Assembly: GCA_029865195.1 (NCBI GenBank)
Contig: JAOUHH010000014.1
Coordinates: 1-21,800, forward strand
Direction: 5' to 3'
DNA: 21,800 bases
Source: Desulfobulbaceae bacterium
Lineage (GTDB): Bacteria; Desulfobacterota; Desulfobulbia; Desulfobulbales; UBA5123
Shown: positions 11,750-17,958 of the stretch, piece after piece
Numbering within the stretch: the first letter of the stretch is position 1
Layout of the letters: each line of letters starts with the position of its first letter
Position numbers and translations under genes: made by a program
Notes under the pieces: generated by a model
The model's database searches: none
Seen by the model: the letters and a program-made list of their open reading frames with translations, nothing else
Told to the model about the DNA's origin: nothing

Positions 11750-12529
11750 CTAGGCAACACGCAGCCAGAGTACGATCAGCTCCAGGATTTGTTCCCGAAA
11801 GAAGAGATACAACAACGCCCCCACCGACAGAAACGGCCCGTAGGGGATCATGGTCTTGCCGCCCTGCCGCTGCTTGAGCATCAGCCCGAGGCCGGCGAGG
11901 CTGCCCAGCACCGAGCTGCTGAACACCACGAACGGCAGGGATTGCCAACCGAGGAAGGCGCCGATCATCGCCAGCAGCTTGATATCGCCGCCGCCCATCC
12001 CCACCCGCCGGGTCAGGAGGTAATAGCCCAAGGCGATGCCGTAGAGGATGCCGCCGCCGATGAGGAGCCCCAGCCCCGCGTCCTGCCAGGAAACAAAGGG
12101 GCTGACAAAGGAGGCGGCAAAGCCGATGGCGATGCCGGGCAGCGAGATGCGATCCGGGATCAGTTGATGCTTGAGGTCGATGAAGATCACCACCAGCAGG
12201 GCGGCGACGAACAGAAAATAGATGCCGAAGGCCGGGCTCAGGCCGAAACGGCGGAAGAGGGCCAGCGACAGCAAGGCCATCGCCGCCTCCACCAGCGGAT
12301 ACTGCCAGGAGATGGCCGCCCGGCAGGTCCGGCAACGGCCGCCGAGAAAGAGAAAGCTGAACACCGGCACATTCTCGTACCAGCGCAGCGGCGTCCGGCA
12401 GTGCGGGCAATGCGACGCGGGCAGGACGATGGAGGCGTCCTCGTCGGGCAGCCGCAGGATGACCACATTGAGGAAGCTGCCGACCAGCGCGCCGAGGAGG
12501 AGGGCAAGAAAGGCGAGGGGAGAGAACAT
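11750..12529 (-). CDS. pilD: Prepilin peptidase / N-methyltransferase (A24 family)
   Basis: An inner-membrane aspartic protease that cleaves, and usually N-methylates, type IV prepilins and type II secretion pseudopilins. The 259 residues match the family length. The N-terminal cytoplasmic domain has the paired CxxC motifs CPHC and CRTC (the methyltransferase/zinc part). The two catalytic aspartates are visible in IDLKHQLIPD and GGGDIKLL (GxGD motif). About seven to eight hydrophobic helices follow. The ATG at 12529 (MFSPLAF) was chosen because the only longer option begins at TTG 12577 inside a leader hairpin. The downstream sigma-54 regulator is separated by 3 nt, so pilus assembly and regulator are translationally coupled. 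No pilin gene lies in the window. Confidence 0.95.
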   Translation of the reverse strand: MFSPLAFLALLLGALVGSFLNVVILRLPDEDASIVLPASHCPHCRTPLRWYENVPVFSFLFLGGRCRTCRAAISWQYPLVEAAMALLSLALFRRFGLSPAFGIYFLFVAALLVVIFIDLKHQLIPDRISLPGIAIGFAASFVSPFVSWQDAGLGLLIGGGILYGIALGYYLLTRRVGMGGGDIKLLAMIGAFLGWQSLPFVVFSSSVLGSLAGLGLMLKQRQGGKTMIPYGPFLSVGALLYLFFREQILELIVLWLRVA

Positions 12530-12548
12530 GCGGGTTCCGTGAAAACTG

Positions 12549-12592
12549 TGATAAAAGTTGCGGACAGAAGCCCGCAACTTGGTTATTTATCA
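12549..12592 (-). promoter_or_regulatory. Long two-part dyad in the pilD leader
   Basis: AGTTGCGG (12556-12563) pairs with CCGCAACT (12572-12579), and outside it TGATAAA (12549-12555) pairs with TTTATCA (12586-12592), with a 6-nt bulge on one side. On the minus strand the inner stem is followed by TTTATC, a short T-run about 20 nt before the pilD ATG. It could be a leader attenuator, an operator or a translation-control stem. Confidence 0.45.
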
Positions 12593-12698
12593 GTGGTCGA
12601 AAAGAGGGTATGGTGATGGCCGGAACTTGCCGGCCGCCCCCCGGTCCGGTTGCAATGTAACGGAAAAAACTGCATGATGTACTATACAGCCTTACGTA

Positions 12699-12728
12699 CT
12701 CTTTTGCACTCTTCCACTCTCTTTTGCA
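12699..12728 (+). repeat. Tandem 10-bp direct repeats
   Basis: CTCTTTTGCA occurs exactly at 12699-12708 and 12719-12728. The intervening unit CTCTTCCACT (12709-12718) begins with the same CTCTT, giving three head-to-tail 10-bp units. The spacing equals about one helical turn per unit, upstream of the CheW-like operon. Confidence 0.5.
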
Positions 12729-12831
12729 TGGCCGCGCCGCGCAGGAGGGCATTGCCGCGACATCCCGCAGAACATGAAGCAAGGGCCAGGCTTGCGGCAC
12801 AAGAGATGCCGGCCTTTTGGGAGAGTACACG

Positions 12832-14037
12832 TTGATTTTATCCATAGATGAATCGATCCAGCGCCTGAAGGCGGAGATTCTGGCCCAGGACTGGCGGCTG
12901 TCGCCGCGACGGCTGGAATCCATCGAGGCCGCGTTCGCCTGTCTGAAGACACGCTTCAACACCCGCAAGGGGATGCTGGCCATCCTGGCCATGGCGGAGA
13001 GCGTGGTCGTCTACATGAAAAAACGGGAGGAAACGCCGCCTGCGACCATCGATTTCCTGAAAGAAACCATGGCCCATATCGTCAGCCTCTACGAGGAGCG
13101 CGACTACAACCCAGAACACGAAGAGGAGTTGTTCCGGCGGATCTTCAAGCGTTACAACAGTCTCAAGCAAAAGGTGCAGGACAGCAGGGAGCGCCCCCCG
13201 GCCGAGACGGATGGCAGGCAAGAGGCCGCCGCGCCGCCCGCCCCGGCGGACACGGAAACGGCCCCCCCGGGCCTGCCTGCGGAACCGACCAAGGCAAGCT
13301 ATGCGACGGAGCAGCTATTGAGCCGCTTGCGGCTGATCCTGAGCAGAAAAGACGGCTCCACCATCGCCCTGCAACGTTTTCTCGAAGAGACGGTGGTACT
13401 CGCCGGGGACGGCGAACCCATAACCACGGGCCGCCTCCGCGCCATTCTGGATCAGATGACCAAGCAGCCGCCGGACGCGGCGGTCGCCCCATCCGAGCGG
13501 CCCGTCAGCGGCGGCAGCCAGAAGCAATATGAAGCGGTGGCCTGCGAGGAAACACCGGTCCGGCGGCTCGTCATCGGCACGACGCAGCTGCTGGTGCCGG
13601 AAGAACAGATCGCCTTGATCCGGCCGCTCAAGGCGGGCAAACTCTCCTCCTACCTGCATACCGGCCGGATCGGCCTCGCCGATTTTTCCCGGATGATGCA
13701 GGGACTGGCCGGTCAATTTTGCGGGCCGCTGGCAGCGATGAAGGATCGGCAACTGAAAAAACTGGCCCTGCCGGTGATCACCCCGCAGGGGCTGGGGCTG
13801 CCGGAACTGCCGGATGAACAGGCCAGCGGCGTACTGGTGCTCAGCCACGACAACTGGCACGGTGCGGTCTTTTGCTCCGCCATCGCCGACGAGGCTTCGG
13901 CGATGGTCAAATTCCGCAAGGGGAAAAACGGCGATATCGCCGGCACCGCCTGGCTGTTGGACGGGGATTCCCTGCCGCTCCTGAACGTGGCTGAATTCCT
14001 GAGGCGCGAAGGTTTTTTAACCATGGTCGCGGAGTAA
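12832..14037 (+). CDS. Hypothetical protein with C-terminal CheW-like domain
   Basis: A 401-residue soluble protein. The N-terminal part (about 1-115) is helical. Then comes a Pro/Ala-rich linker (about 118-155), a second helical patch, and from about residue 242 a region that looks like a divergent CheW domain: RLVIGTTQLLVPEEQIALI, then GVLVLSHDNWHGAVFC and GTAWLLDGDSLPLLNVAEFL, matching the order of CheW strands. CheW domains couple receptors to CheA. No CheA or receptor is in the window. The TTG at 12832 was chosen because GGGAG (12819-12823) sits 8 nt upstream; an alternative TTG lies at 12817 inside that site. It is the first gene of a probable operon with a PilZ gene 26 bp downstream. 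The CheW call is by eye. Confidence 0.6.
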   Translation: MILSIDESIQRLKAEILAQDWRLSPRRLESIEAAFACLKTRFNTRKGMLAILAMAESVVVYMKKREETPPATIDFLKETMAHIVSLYEERDYNPEHEEELFRRIFKRYNSLKQKVQDSRERPPAETDGRQEAAAPPAPADTETAPPGLPAEPTKASYATEQLLSRLRLILSRKDGSTIALQRFLEETVVLAGDGEPITTGRLRAILDQMTKQPPDAAVAPSERPVSGGSQKQYEAVACEETPVRRLVIGTTQLLVPEEQIALIRPLKAGKLSSYLHTGRIGLADFSRMMQGLAGQFCGPLAAMKDRQLKKLALPVITPQGLGLPELPDEQASGVLVLSHDNWHGAVFCSAIADEASAMVKFRKGKNGDIAGTAWLLDGDSLPLLNVAEFLRREGFLTMVAE

Positions 14038-14063
14038 ACCCCTCCGCGACGAGAGGACTGACA

Positions 14064-14438
14064 ATGGCTGCTGAAAAAAGACACAACACCAGGGTACCGT
14101 TCCACACCACGATCACCGTCCGTTTCCATGACAAAACCTTCGCGCATTGCGAAACCCGCGACTTGAGCCTCAAGGGGGTCTTTGTCATGGGGGTGACCGG
14201 CCCCCGCGCCAAGGGTGACCGCTGCGAGCTTTCGCTGCACCTGAGCGGCACCTCCAGCGACCTTTCCCTGCAGATGCGCGGCGAGGTGGTGCGGGTGCTG
14301 GACGACGGCGTCGGCCTGCACTTCAGCGAAATCGATCTGGACAGCTTTTACCACCTGAAGAATATCATCTATTACAACAGCCCAGACCCGGATGCCCTCG
14401 GCGAAGAACTCGCCGACGACGCCCGGCCGCAGGACTGA
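14064..14438 (+). CDS. PilZ domain protein (likely c-di-GMP binding)
   Basis: A 124-residue protein made almost entirely of one PilZ domain. Both c-di-GMP-binding signatures are intact: RxxxR (Arg6-HNT-Arg10) and DxSxxG (Asp33, Ser35, Gly38 in RDLSLKG). The beta-barrel strands continue through GEVVRVLDDGVGLHFSEID, with an acidic tail. The ATG follows GAGAGGA. A lone PilZ domain of this size usually acts as a c-di-GMP-responsive adaptor. Here it follows the CheW-like gene by 26 bp, which suggests joint action on motility or surface behaviour; this is inference. Confidence 0.92.
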   Translation: MAAEKRHNTRVPFHTTITVRFHDKTFAHCETRDLSLKGVFVMGVTGPRAKGDRCELSLHLSGTSSDLSLQMRGEVVRVLDDGVGLHFSEIDLDSFYHLKNIIYYNSPDPDALGEELADDARPQD

Positions 14439-14472
14439 CGGCGAAGCCCACCGGGGAAGAAGGACGAAGCGT

Positions 14473-14772
14473 ATGGCCCTCCTCCAGATCACCGTTGTGC
14501 CGCTCGGCACCGCAACCACCAGCGTCGGCGACCATGTCGCGGCCATGCAGCGAATGCTGGCCGCCGAGAAGATACCCTTTCAGCTCCATGACATGGGCAC
14601 TATCATCGAGGGCGAGATTCCGAGGCTCCTGGAACTCGCGGCCAGGCTGCACGAAATCCCGTTTGCCGCCGGCGCGCAACGGGTGATGACCCAGATCGTC
14701 ATCGACGACCGCCGGGACAAACAGATCGGTCTCGGCGACAAGCAGGCGGCGGTCCACCGCCGTTTGGCCTGA
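14473..14772 (+). CDS. MTH1187 family thiamine-binding protein
   Basis: A 99-residue protein matching the MTH1187/YkoF-like (DUF77) family: VVPLGTATTSVGDHV at the start, HDMGTIIEGE in the middle, and the conserved end QRVMTQIVIDDRRDKQIGLGDK. Members form ferredoxin-like folds and some bind thiamine; the physiological role is not settled. The ATG at 14473 was chosen because AGAAGGACG lies just upstream and the family N-terminus begins here; longer in-frame starts overlap the PilZ gene. It is followed 43 bp later by the CxxC microprotein and polyferredoxin genes. Confidence 0.9.
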   Translation: MALLQITVVPLGTATTSVGDHVAAMQRMLAAEKIPFQLHDMGTIIEGEIPRLLELAARLHEIPFAAGAQRVMTQIVIDDRRDKQIGLGDKQAAVHRRLA

Positions 14773-14815
14773 TCGCCGCCGCGCCTTCCATTCGACCGCA
14801 GAAGGATATAACCGC

Positions 14816-14989
14816 ATGGCAAATGAACGTAAGCCGGGACGCAAACCCGACCACCCCCTCCAGAAGGCCCCGCTCTGGCTGAGCCTTTTCTTTCTGGCGC
14901 TGCTGCTGGTCGGCATCGCCATCGACGAGCCGGGCCGGGTGCTCGAACAGGCCCGGCAGATCTGCCTGAGCTGCATCGGGGTCGGCTGA
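14816..14989 (+). CDS. CD1871A-like CxxC motif microprotein
   Basis: A 57-residue protein: basic N-terminus (MANERKPGRKP), one membrane helix (about residues 20-36) and a short tail ending ARQICLSCIGVG with CxxC at Cys50/Cys53. The ending strongly resembles the CD1871A family of CxxC microproteins, which from memory are encoded beside 4Fe-4S proteins. The ATG follows GAAGGA. Its TGA overlaps the ATG of the next gene by one base (TGATG), so the two are translationally coupled. It is too short for most gene finders. A role as a redox or assembly partner of the polyferredoxin is inferred from position only. Confidence 0.8.
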   Translation: MANERKPGRKPDHPLQKAPLWLSLFFLALLLVGIAIDEPGRVLEQARQICLSCIGVG

Positions 14990-15888
14990 TGGAGTTTGTA
15001 CGCAAATGGGTGCAGGTCATCGCCGGTTTCCTGATGAACGGCTACTGGCTCTTCCCGTGGACCCGCAACATCTACCAGGGGCCGCTGAAGGTGCTCTGCG
15101 CCCCCGGCCTCAACTGCTACTCCTGCCCCGCCGCCACCACCTGCTGCCCGCTGGGCGCCCTTCAGCAGCTGCTGGGCGGCGTACGCCTCGCCATCGCCTC
15201 CGGCCAGTATTTCTTCGGCTGGTACATCGTCGGCGCCATGGGGCTGATGGGCGGCCTCCTCGGGCGGATGATCTGCGGCTGGGCCTGCCCCTTCGGCTTC
15301 TTCCAGGAACTGCTGCACAAGCTGCCCTCGCCCAAGTTCGAGATCCCGCGCGGCCTGCGCCACCTGAAGTTTGCGATCCTGCTTTTCTTCGTTATCCTCC
15401 TGCCGCTGCTGGCGGTGGATGAATTCGGTCTCGGCGCGCCCTGGTTCTGCAAATACGTCTGCCCGGCAGGCACCCTGGAGGCCGGCATCCCCTTGCTCAT
15501 CCTGCAACCTGGCCTGCGGGAAACCATCGGCTTTCTCTTTTTCGGTAAATTTGTTATCATGACTGCATTTATAGCTTGGGCGGTGATGGCAAGCAGGCCC
15601 TTTTGCCGGGTGGCCTGCCCGCTGGGCGCGTTCTACGCCCTGTTCGGCAAGGTGCGGGCCGTCCGGCTCCGCCTGGACGAACACAAGTGCACCAACTGCA
15701 ACGCCTGTCATCAGGTTTGCCCCATGGGGGTCAAATTCAACGAGTCCCCCGACGACACCGAGTGCATCACATGTCTGGCCTGCATGCATCAGGCCTGTAA
15801 GTTTGACGCCATCTCCCTCGAATTCTGCGGCCTGCCCCTCACCGGCACCCGCGGCAAACGCCTCGCCACGACGGAAAAGACCGGCTGA
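14989..15888 (+). CDS. NapH-like membrane polyferredoxin (4Fe-4S binding protein)
   Basis: A 299-residue inner-membrane iron-sulfur protein of the NapH/NosR C-terminal type. The N-terminal part has a cysteine-rich patch CAPGLNCYSC...TCCPLGAL (Cys37, 43, 46, 52, 53). Three CxxxCP motifs follow helices: Cys96/100, Cys154/158 and Cys206/210. A C-terminal ferredoxin domain has Cys234/237/240/244 (CTNCNACHQVCP) and Cys259/262/265/270 (CITCLACMHQACK); the last cluster has one extra residue before the fourth Cys. About four to five membrane helices are visible. Such proteins pass electrons between the quinone pool and soluble partners. The partner here is unknown. It overlaps the CxxC microprotein by 1 bp. 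Confidence 0.9.
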   Translation: MEFVRKWVQVIAGFLMNGYWLFPWTRNIYQGPLKVLCAPGLNCYSCPAATTCCPLGALQQLLGGVRLAIASGQYFFGWYIVGAMGLMGGLLGRMICGWACPFGFFQELLHKLPSPKFEIPRGLRHLKFAILLFFVILLPLLAVDEFGLGAPWFCKYVCPAGTLEAGIPLLILQPGLRETIGFLFFGKFVIMTAFIAWAVMASRPFCRVACPLGAFYALFGKVRAVRLRLDEHKCTNCNACHQVCPMGVKFNESPDDTECITCLACMHQACKFDAISLEFCGLPLTGTRGKRLATTEKTG

Positions 15889-15932
15889 TCCGTTGCAAAA
15901 ATCACGCAGGCGACACCAGCAGGAGGAAAACA

Positions 15933-16373
15933 GTGAAACGGTTGTTTCTGGGAATTGTCTTGATCCTTATCTCCGCCACCACGGCCAACGCCATCCAACT
16001 GGTAAGCGTTGCCGGCGACCGCGTCAACATGCGCTCCGGGCCGGGGGATGATCAGGCAATCCTCTGGGAGTTGGGTGACGGCTATCCGCTCCAGGTATTG
16101 GACAGCAAGGGCAAGTGGTACAAGGTTTCCGATTTCGAAGGCGACGTGGGCTGGATCTACAAGAGCCTTGTCAATCGCACCCCCCACCTGATCGTCAAGA
16201 AGAAGGTGGTCAACATCCGCAGCGGCCCCGGCACCAGCTACAAGTTGATCGGCAAGGCCAACTACGGCGTGGTGTTCAAGACCCTGGAAAAGGGCAAGGA
16301 CGGCTGGGTCAAGGTCGAGCACGAGAACGGCTTGGTGGGCTGGGTGCTGCGCAACCTGCTCTGGGGCTGGTAG
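15933..16373 (+). CDS. Secreted protein with two bacterial SH3 domains
   Basis: A 146-residue exported protein. An N-terminal signal peptide (MKRLFLGIVLILISATTANA) is followed by two SH3b repeats, each with the signature N(M/I)RSGPG: residues about 23-80 (DRVNMRSGPGDD, GWIYKSL) and 86-146 (KVVNIRSGPGTS, GWVLRNL). SH3b domains bind cell-wall peptides or act as protein adaptors in the periplasm. No catalytic domain is attached. The GTG at 15933 is fixed by a strong AGGAGG 6 nt upstream. It starts 44 bp after the polyferredoxin and is probably the last gene of the operon. Confidence 0.88.
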   Translation: MKRLFLGIVLILISATTANAIQLVSVAGDRVNMRSGPGDDQAILWELGDGYPLQVLDSKGKWYKVSDFEGDVGWIYKSLVNRTPHLIVKKKVVNIRSGPGTSYKLIGKANYGVVFKTLEKGKDGWVKVEHENGLVGWVLRNLLWGW

Positions 16374-16381
16374 TTTCGACG

Positions 16382-16408
16382 CTGAACGCGACGGCTCCCT
16401 GCGTTCAG
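16382..16408. terminator. Inverted repeat between convergent genes
   Basis: CTGAACGC (16382-16389) and GCGTTCAG (16401-16408) form a perfect 8-bp stem with an 11-nt loop, between the SH3b gene and the convergent PilZ gene, whose stop it overlaps. No T-run follows on either strand. A shared transcription barrier is plausible but unproven. Confidence 0.4.
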
Positions 16409-16740
16409 GGGAGATGGGAAGGAGGCAACACCATCTCCTCGCCCAGCAGTTTGTTGATAAAGCGGATCCACTCAAGAGGGGGGGAGATGATCCTGAAACC
16501 TATCTCCTTGAAGATCCCCGTCGTCTTCGACCAACGGGGGGCCAGGAAAAACTTGAAGTGCTTGTCCTGCTGGCTGATCACCGCCGTATACTTCTCGGCG
16601 TAAAAATCGAATTTCTCCGGAATCTCCTTCATCATCAGCCCATCCCGGGAGACGTTGATCACGATCCCTTCGTAAACACGGCTGCCGTCCGAGATGGCGG
16701 CGAACATCGTCAGCGGGGTTCTTTTTTCTCTCGTGGCCAT
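16405..16740 (-). CDS. Degenerate PilZ-like domain protein
   Basis: A 111-residue protein. NVSRDG (Asn29, Ser31, Gly34) within VINVSRDGLMMKEIP matches the PilZ NxSxxG motif. The arginine motif upstream is only REKR (Arg4, Arg7), not RxxxR, so c-di-GMP binding is uncertain. The middle (FDFYAEKYTAVISQQDKHFKFFLAP) looks like PilZ barrel strands. The ATG at 16740 was chosen because AGGAGGA lies about 7 nt upstream; a longer frame from 16785 lacks such a site. It lies 136 bp downstream of the MotA-like gene and has its own sigma-70-like promoter. Its position suggests it may act on that protein, as YcgR does on the flagellar motor. Confidence 0.75.
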   Translation of the reverse strand: MATREKRTPLTMFAAISDGSRVYEGIVINVSRDGLMMKEIPEKFDFYAEKYTAVISQQDKHFKFFLAPRWSKTTGIFKEIGFRIISPPLEWIRFINKLLGEEMVLPPSHLP

Positions 16741-16797
16741 GGCGGACTCCTCCTGCGGGTTGCTCAGGTGTGTGCCAAACGGCACGGCTCCACTTCC

Positions 16798-16826
16798 ATG
16801 CTAGCCATCCCTTTTTCGTGAGTCAA
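16798..16826 (-). promoter_or_regulatory. Sigma-70-type promoter of the degenerate PilZ gene
   Basis: On the minus strand TTGACT (16821-16826) is followed after exactly 17 bp by TAGCAT (16798-16803). This is 5/6 and 4/6 match at ideal spacing, about 58 bp before the ATG. The predicted start of transcription is near 16791. Confidence 0.6.
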
Positions 16827-16850
16827 GCGGCAGTTGCCGCGCAACTCACG
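16817..16850 (-). promoter_or_regulatory. Large symmetric dyad overlapping the -35 box
   Basis: CGTGAGT (16817-16823) pairs with ACTCACG (16844-16850), and GCGGC (16827-16831) with GCCGC (16836-16840), around a 4-nt loop. The two 3-nt internal-loop strands are opposite each other. It begins 26 nt after the MotA-like stop and covers the -35 of the PilZ promoter. No T-run follows on the minus strand, so it may be an operator as well as an mRNA end. Confidence 0.5.
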
Positions 16851-16875
16851 GCAATACCGCTGTTTTTACCCCCCC

Positions 16876-17676
16876 TTACGCGGCAAAGCGATGCAACTGC
16901 CCATGCAGCAGGCCGTTGCCGTCGGCCAACGGCGCCTCCTCCACCTCGAGAAAGGGCTGCAGACGATAGGCGATGGCGCGTGAGCATTTCCCGGTTGCCA
17001 AATAGTTGACACCATCCATGATCAACAACTGGCTCTTGTACTCGCGGCGCAGCAGCTCCTTGAACTTCCCGTGCAGCGGCCGGTAGACGAGATTGGCCAA
17101 CAGCAGCCCGAACAGGGTGGAGAACAAGGCAACGGCCATGCCGTTGCCGATGGCGATGGGGTCGCCGATGGAGCGCAAGGCCATGATCATCCCGATCACC
17201 GTGCCAATGATTCCGAAGGTCTGCGCCTGCTTGGCGAGAAAGCGGAAAATCCCCCCCTGCGCCGCCCGGCCGGCGAAATAGAGCCGGGACTGGCGCTCAA
17301 GAATCGAACGCACCTCGGCAGGCTCGCAGCAATCGGCGACCAGGCCGACGCCGATGCGCAGCAAGGGATCGCTGATTTTCCGGGTCGCCTTCTCAAGCCC
17401 CCGGTACCCATCCGCCTGCCAGATATAGGCCACCTGCTCGATCTCCTTGATCATGGCGGCGTCGGCTTCCTCCTCCTCGGTGAACATATCGATGATATCC
17501 AGCCACAACGCCTTGACCGGCGGCAGCCGATAGGCGAGCACCGCGCCCAGCAGCGGCCCCACGGTCACCAGCAACCCGCCGGCGACCGTGGCCGACAGCA
17601 GGGTGGTGCCGAACAGTACGTCGGAGACAAGGAACAGCAGGATAGCCCCAGCCATCATGATGAACTTGAACAACAT
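16876..17676 (-). CDS. MotA/TolQ/ExbB-like proton channel protein, orphan
   Basis: A 266-residue inner-membrane protein with the MotA layout: two N-terminal helices (about 3-20 and 28-50), a charged cytoplasmic loop (about 52-155), and two C-terminal helices in TFGIIGTVIGMIMALRSIGDP and GMAVALFSTLFGLLLANLVYRPL, the most conserved MotA part. MotA with MotB forms the proton-driven stator. Two points are unusual: the residue before TFG is Gln where MotA usually has an essential Pro (A-P-T-F-G), and no MotB follows. The ATG at 17676 follows AAGGAGG; a longer reading frame upstream overlaps the promoter. A PilZ-like gene is the downstream neighbour. It may serve a non-flagellar motor, such as gliding or ion-driven transport, or pair with a MotB elsewhere. 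Confidence 0.82.
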   Translation of the reverse strand: MLFKFIMMAGAILLFLVSDVLFGTTLLSATVAGGLLVTVGPLLGAVLAYRLPPVKALWLDIIDMFTEEEEADAAMIKEIEQVAYIWQADGYRGLEKATRKISDPLLRIGVGLVADCCEPAEVRSILERQSRLYFAGRAAQGGIFRFLAKQAQTFGIIGTVIGMIMALRSIGDPIAIGNGMAVALFSTLFGLLLANLVYRPLHGKFKELLRREYKSQLLIMDGVNYLATGKCSRAIAYRLQPFLEVEEAPLADGNGLLHGQLHRFAA

Positions 17677-17797
17677 CGCAACATCCCTCCTTTGGCGGCA
17701 ACGCGCGAAACACGACAATGCCTTTTCTCTCGTCATCTCACCAGGACGGCGCCAAAAACGGGCACCCGTGCGTCCGCCCTGCCCGATATTTTTTACT

Positions 17798-17812
17798 GCA
17801 AGAGTTGCGCCA
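17798..17812 (-). promoter_or_regulatory. Sigma-54 (-24/-12) promoter of the MotA-like gene
   Basis: The minus strand reads TGGCGC-AACTC-TTGC, matching TGGCAC-N5-TTGC with one difference and with exactly 10 nt between GG and GC. A following A completes TTGCA. Transcription should start near 17786, about 110 nt before the ATG at 17676. The right strand, distance and spacing make it the clearest promoter in the window. Confidence 0.75.
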
Positions 17813-17846
17813 CAGACACAAACAACGAGAAAACAACCAGATAGAC

Positions 17847-17869
17847 AAAAACTGCCGTCTCCGGGCGGC
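17847..17869 (-). terminator. Possible galT terminator
   Basis: On the minus strand GCCG and CGGC (17866-17869 and 17854-17857) form a 4-bp stem with an 8-nt loop, followed by AG and then TTTTT (17847-17851). It lies about 90 nt after the galT stop. The stem is short, so the call is weak. A second stem at 17885-17897 lies between. Confidence 0.3.
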
Positions 17870-17958
17870 GTCACAAAAGCGACACCTGCCGGGCAGGCGG
17901 TATTTTTTGCAGGGGAAGAACGGGGCGGGCGAAACAGGGGAGGGTCCGGGAACCCGGC

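Larger units (their letters stand above)
12530..12831. other. 302-bp divergent intergenic region
   Basis: This lies between the divergent pilD and CheW-like operons. It holds a long dyad near pilD (12549-12592), a GCCGG hairpin around 12617-12635, a weak TTGCAA (12650-12655)/CATGAT (12673-12678) promoter candidate facing right, and three tandem 10-bp units at 12699-12728. No gene was seen. Confidence 0.6.
17677..17958 (-). other. Intergenic region upstream of the MotA-like gene
   Basis: 282 bp without a gene. It contains, in minus-strand order after galT, the CCTGC/GCAGG hairpin (17885-17897), the GCCG/CGGC hairpin with a T-run (17847-17869), and the sigma-54 promoter (17798-17812), then a leader of about 110 nt to the ribosome site. 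The long upstream spacer suits activator binding. Confidence 0.6.

Noticed and set aside
10487..12616. A 709-codon plus-strand frame opposite the response regulator and pilD
   Set aside because: It is the antisense shadow of two well-supported genes, with His/Gln/Gly-rich composition and no domain.
12615..12635. A possible sigma-54 promoter TGGCCGGAACTTGC before the CheW-like operon
   Set aside because: The spacing between GG and GC is 9 nt, one short of the required 10, and the sequence is better explained as a GCCGG hairpin.
16841..16875. CGGCAATACCG stem with TTTTT on the plus strand as a terminator
   Set aside because: The stem is very short and no plus-strand gene reads into it; the SH3b gene ends about 480 bp earlier.
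17885..17908. CCTGC/GCAGG hairpin followed by six Ts on the plus strand
   Set aside because: It looks like a terminator, but no plus-strand gene ends upstream of it. On the minus strand, where galT ends, the T-run is on the wrong side.
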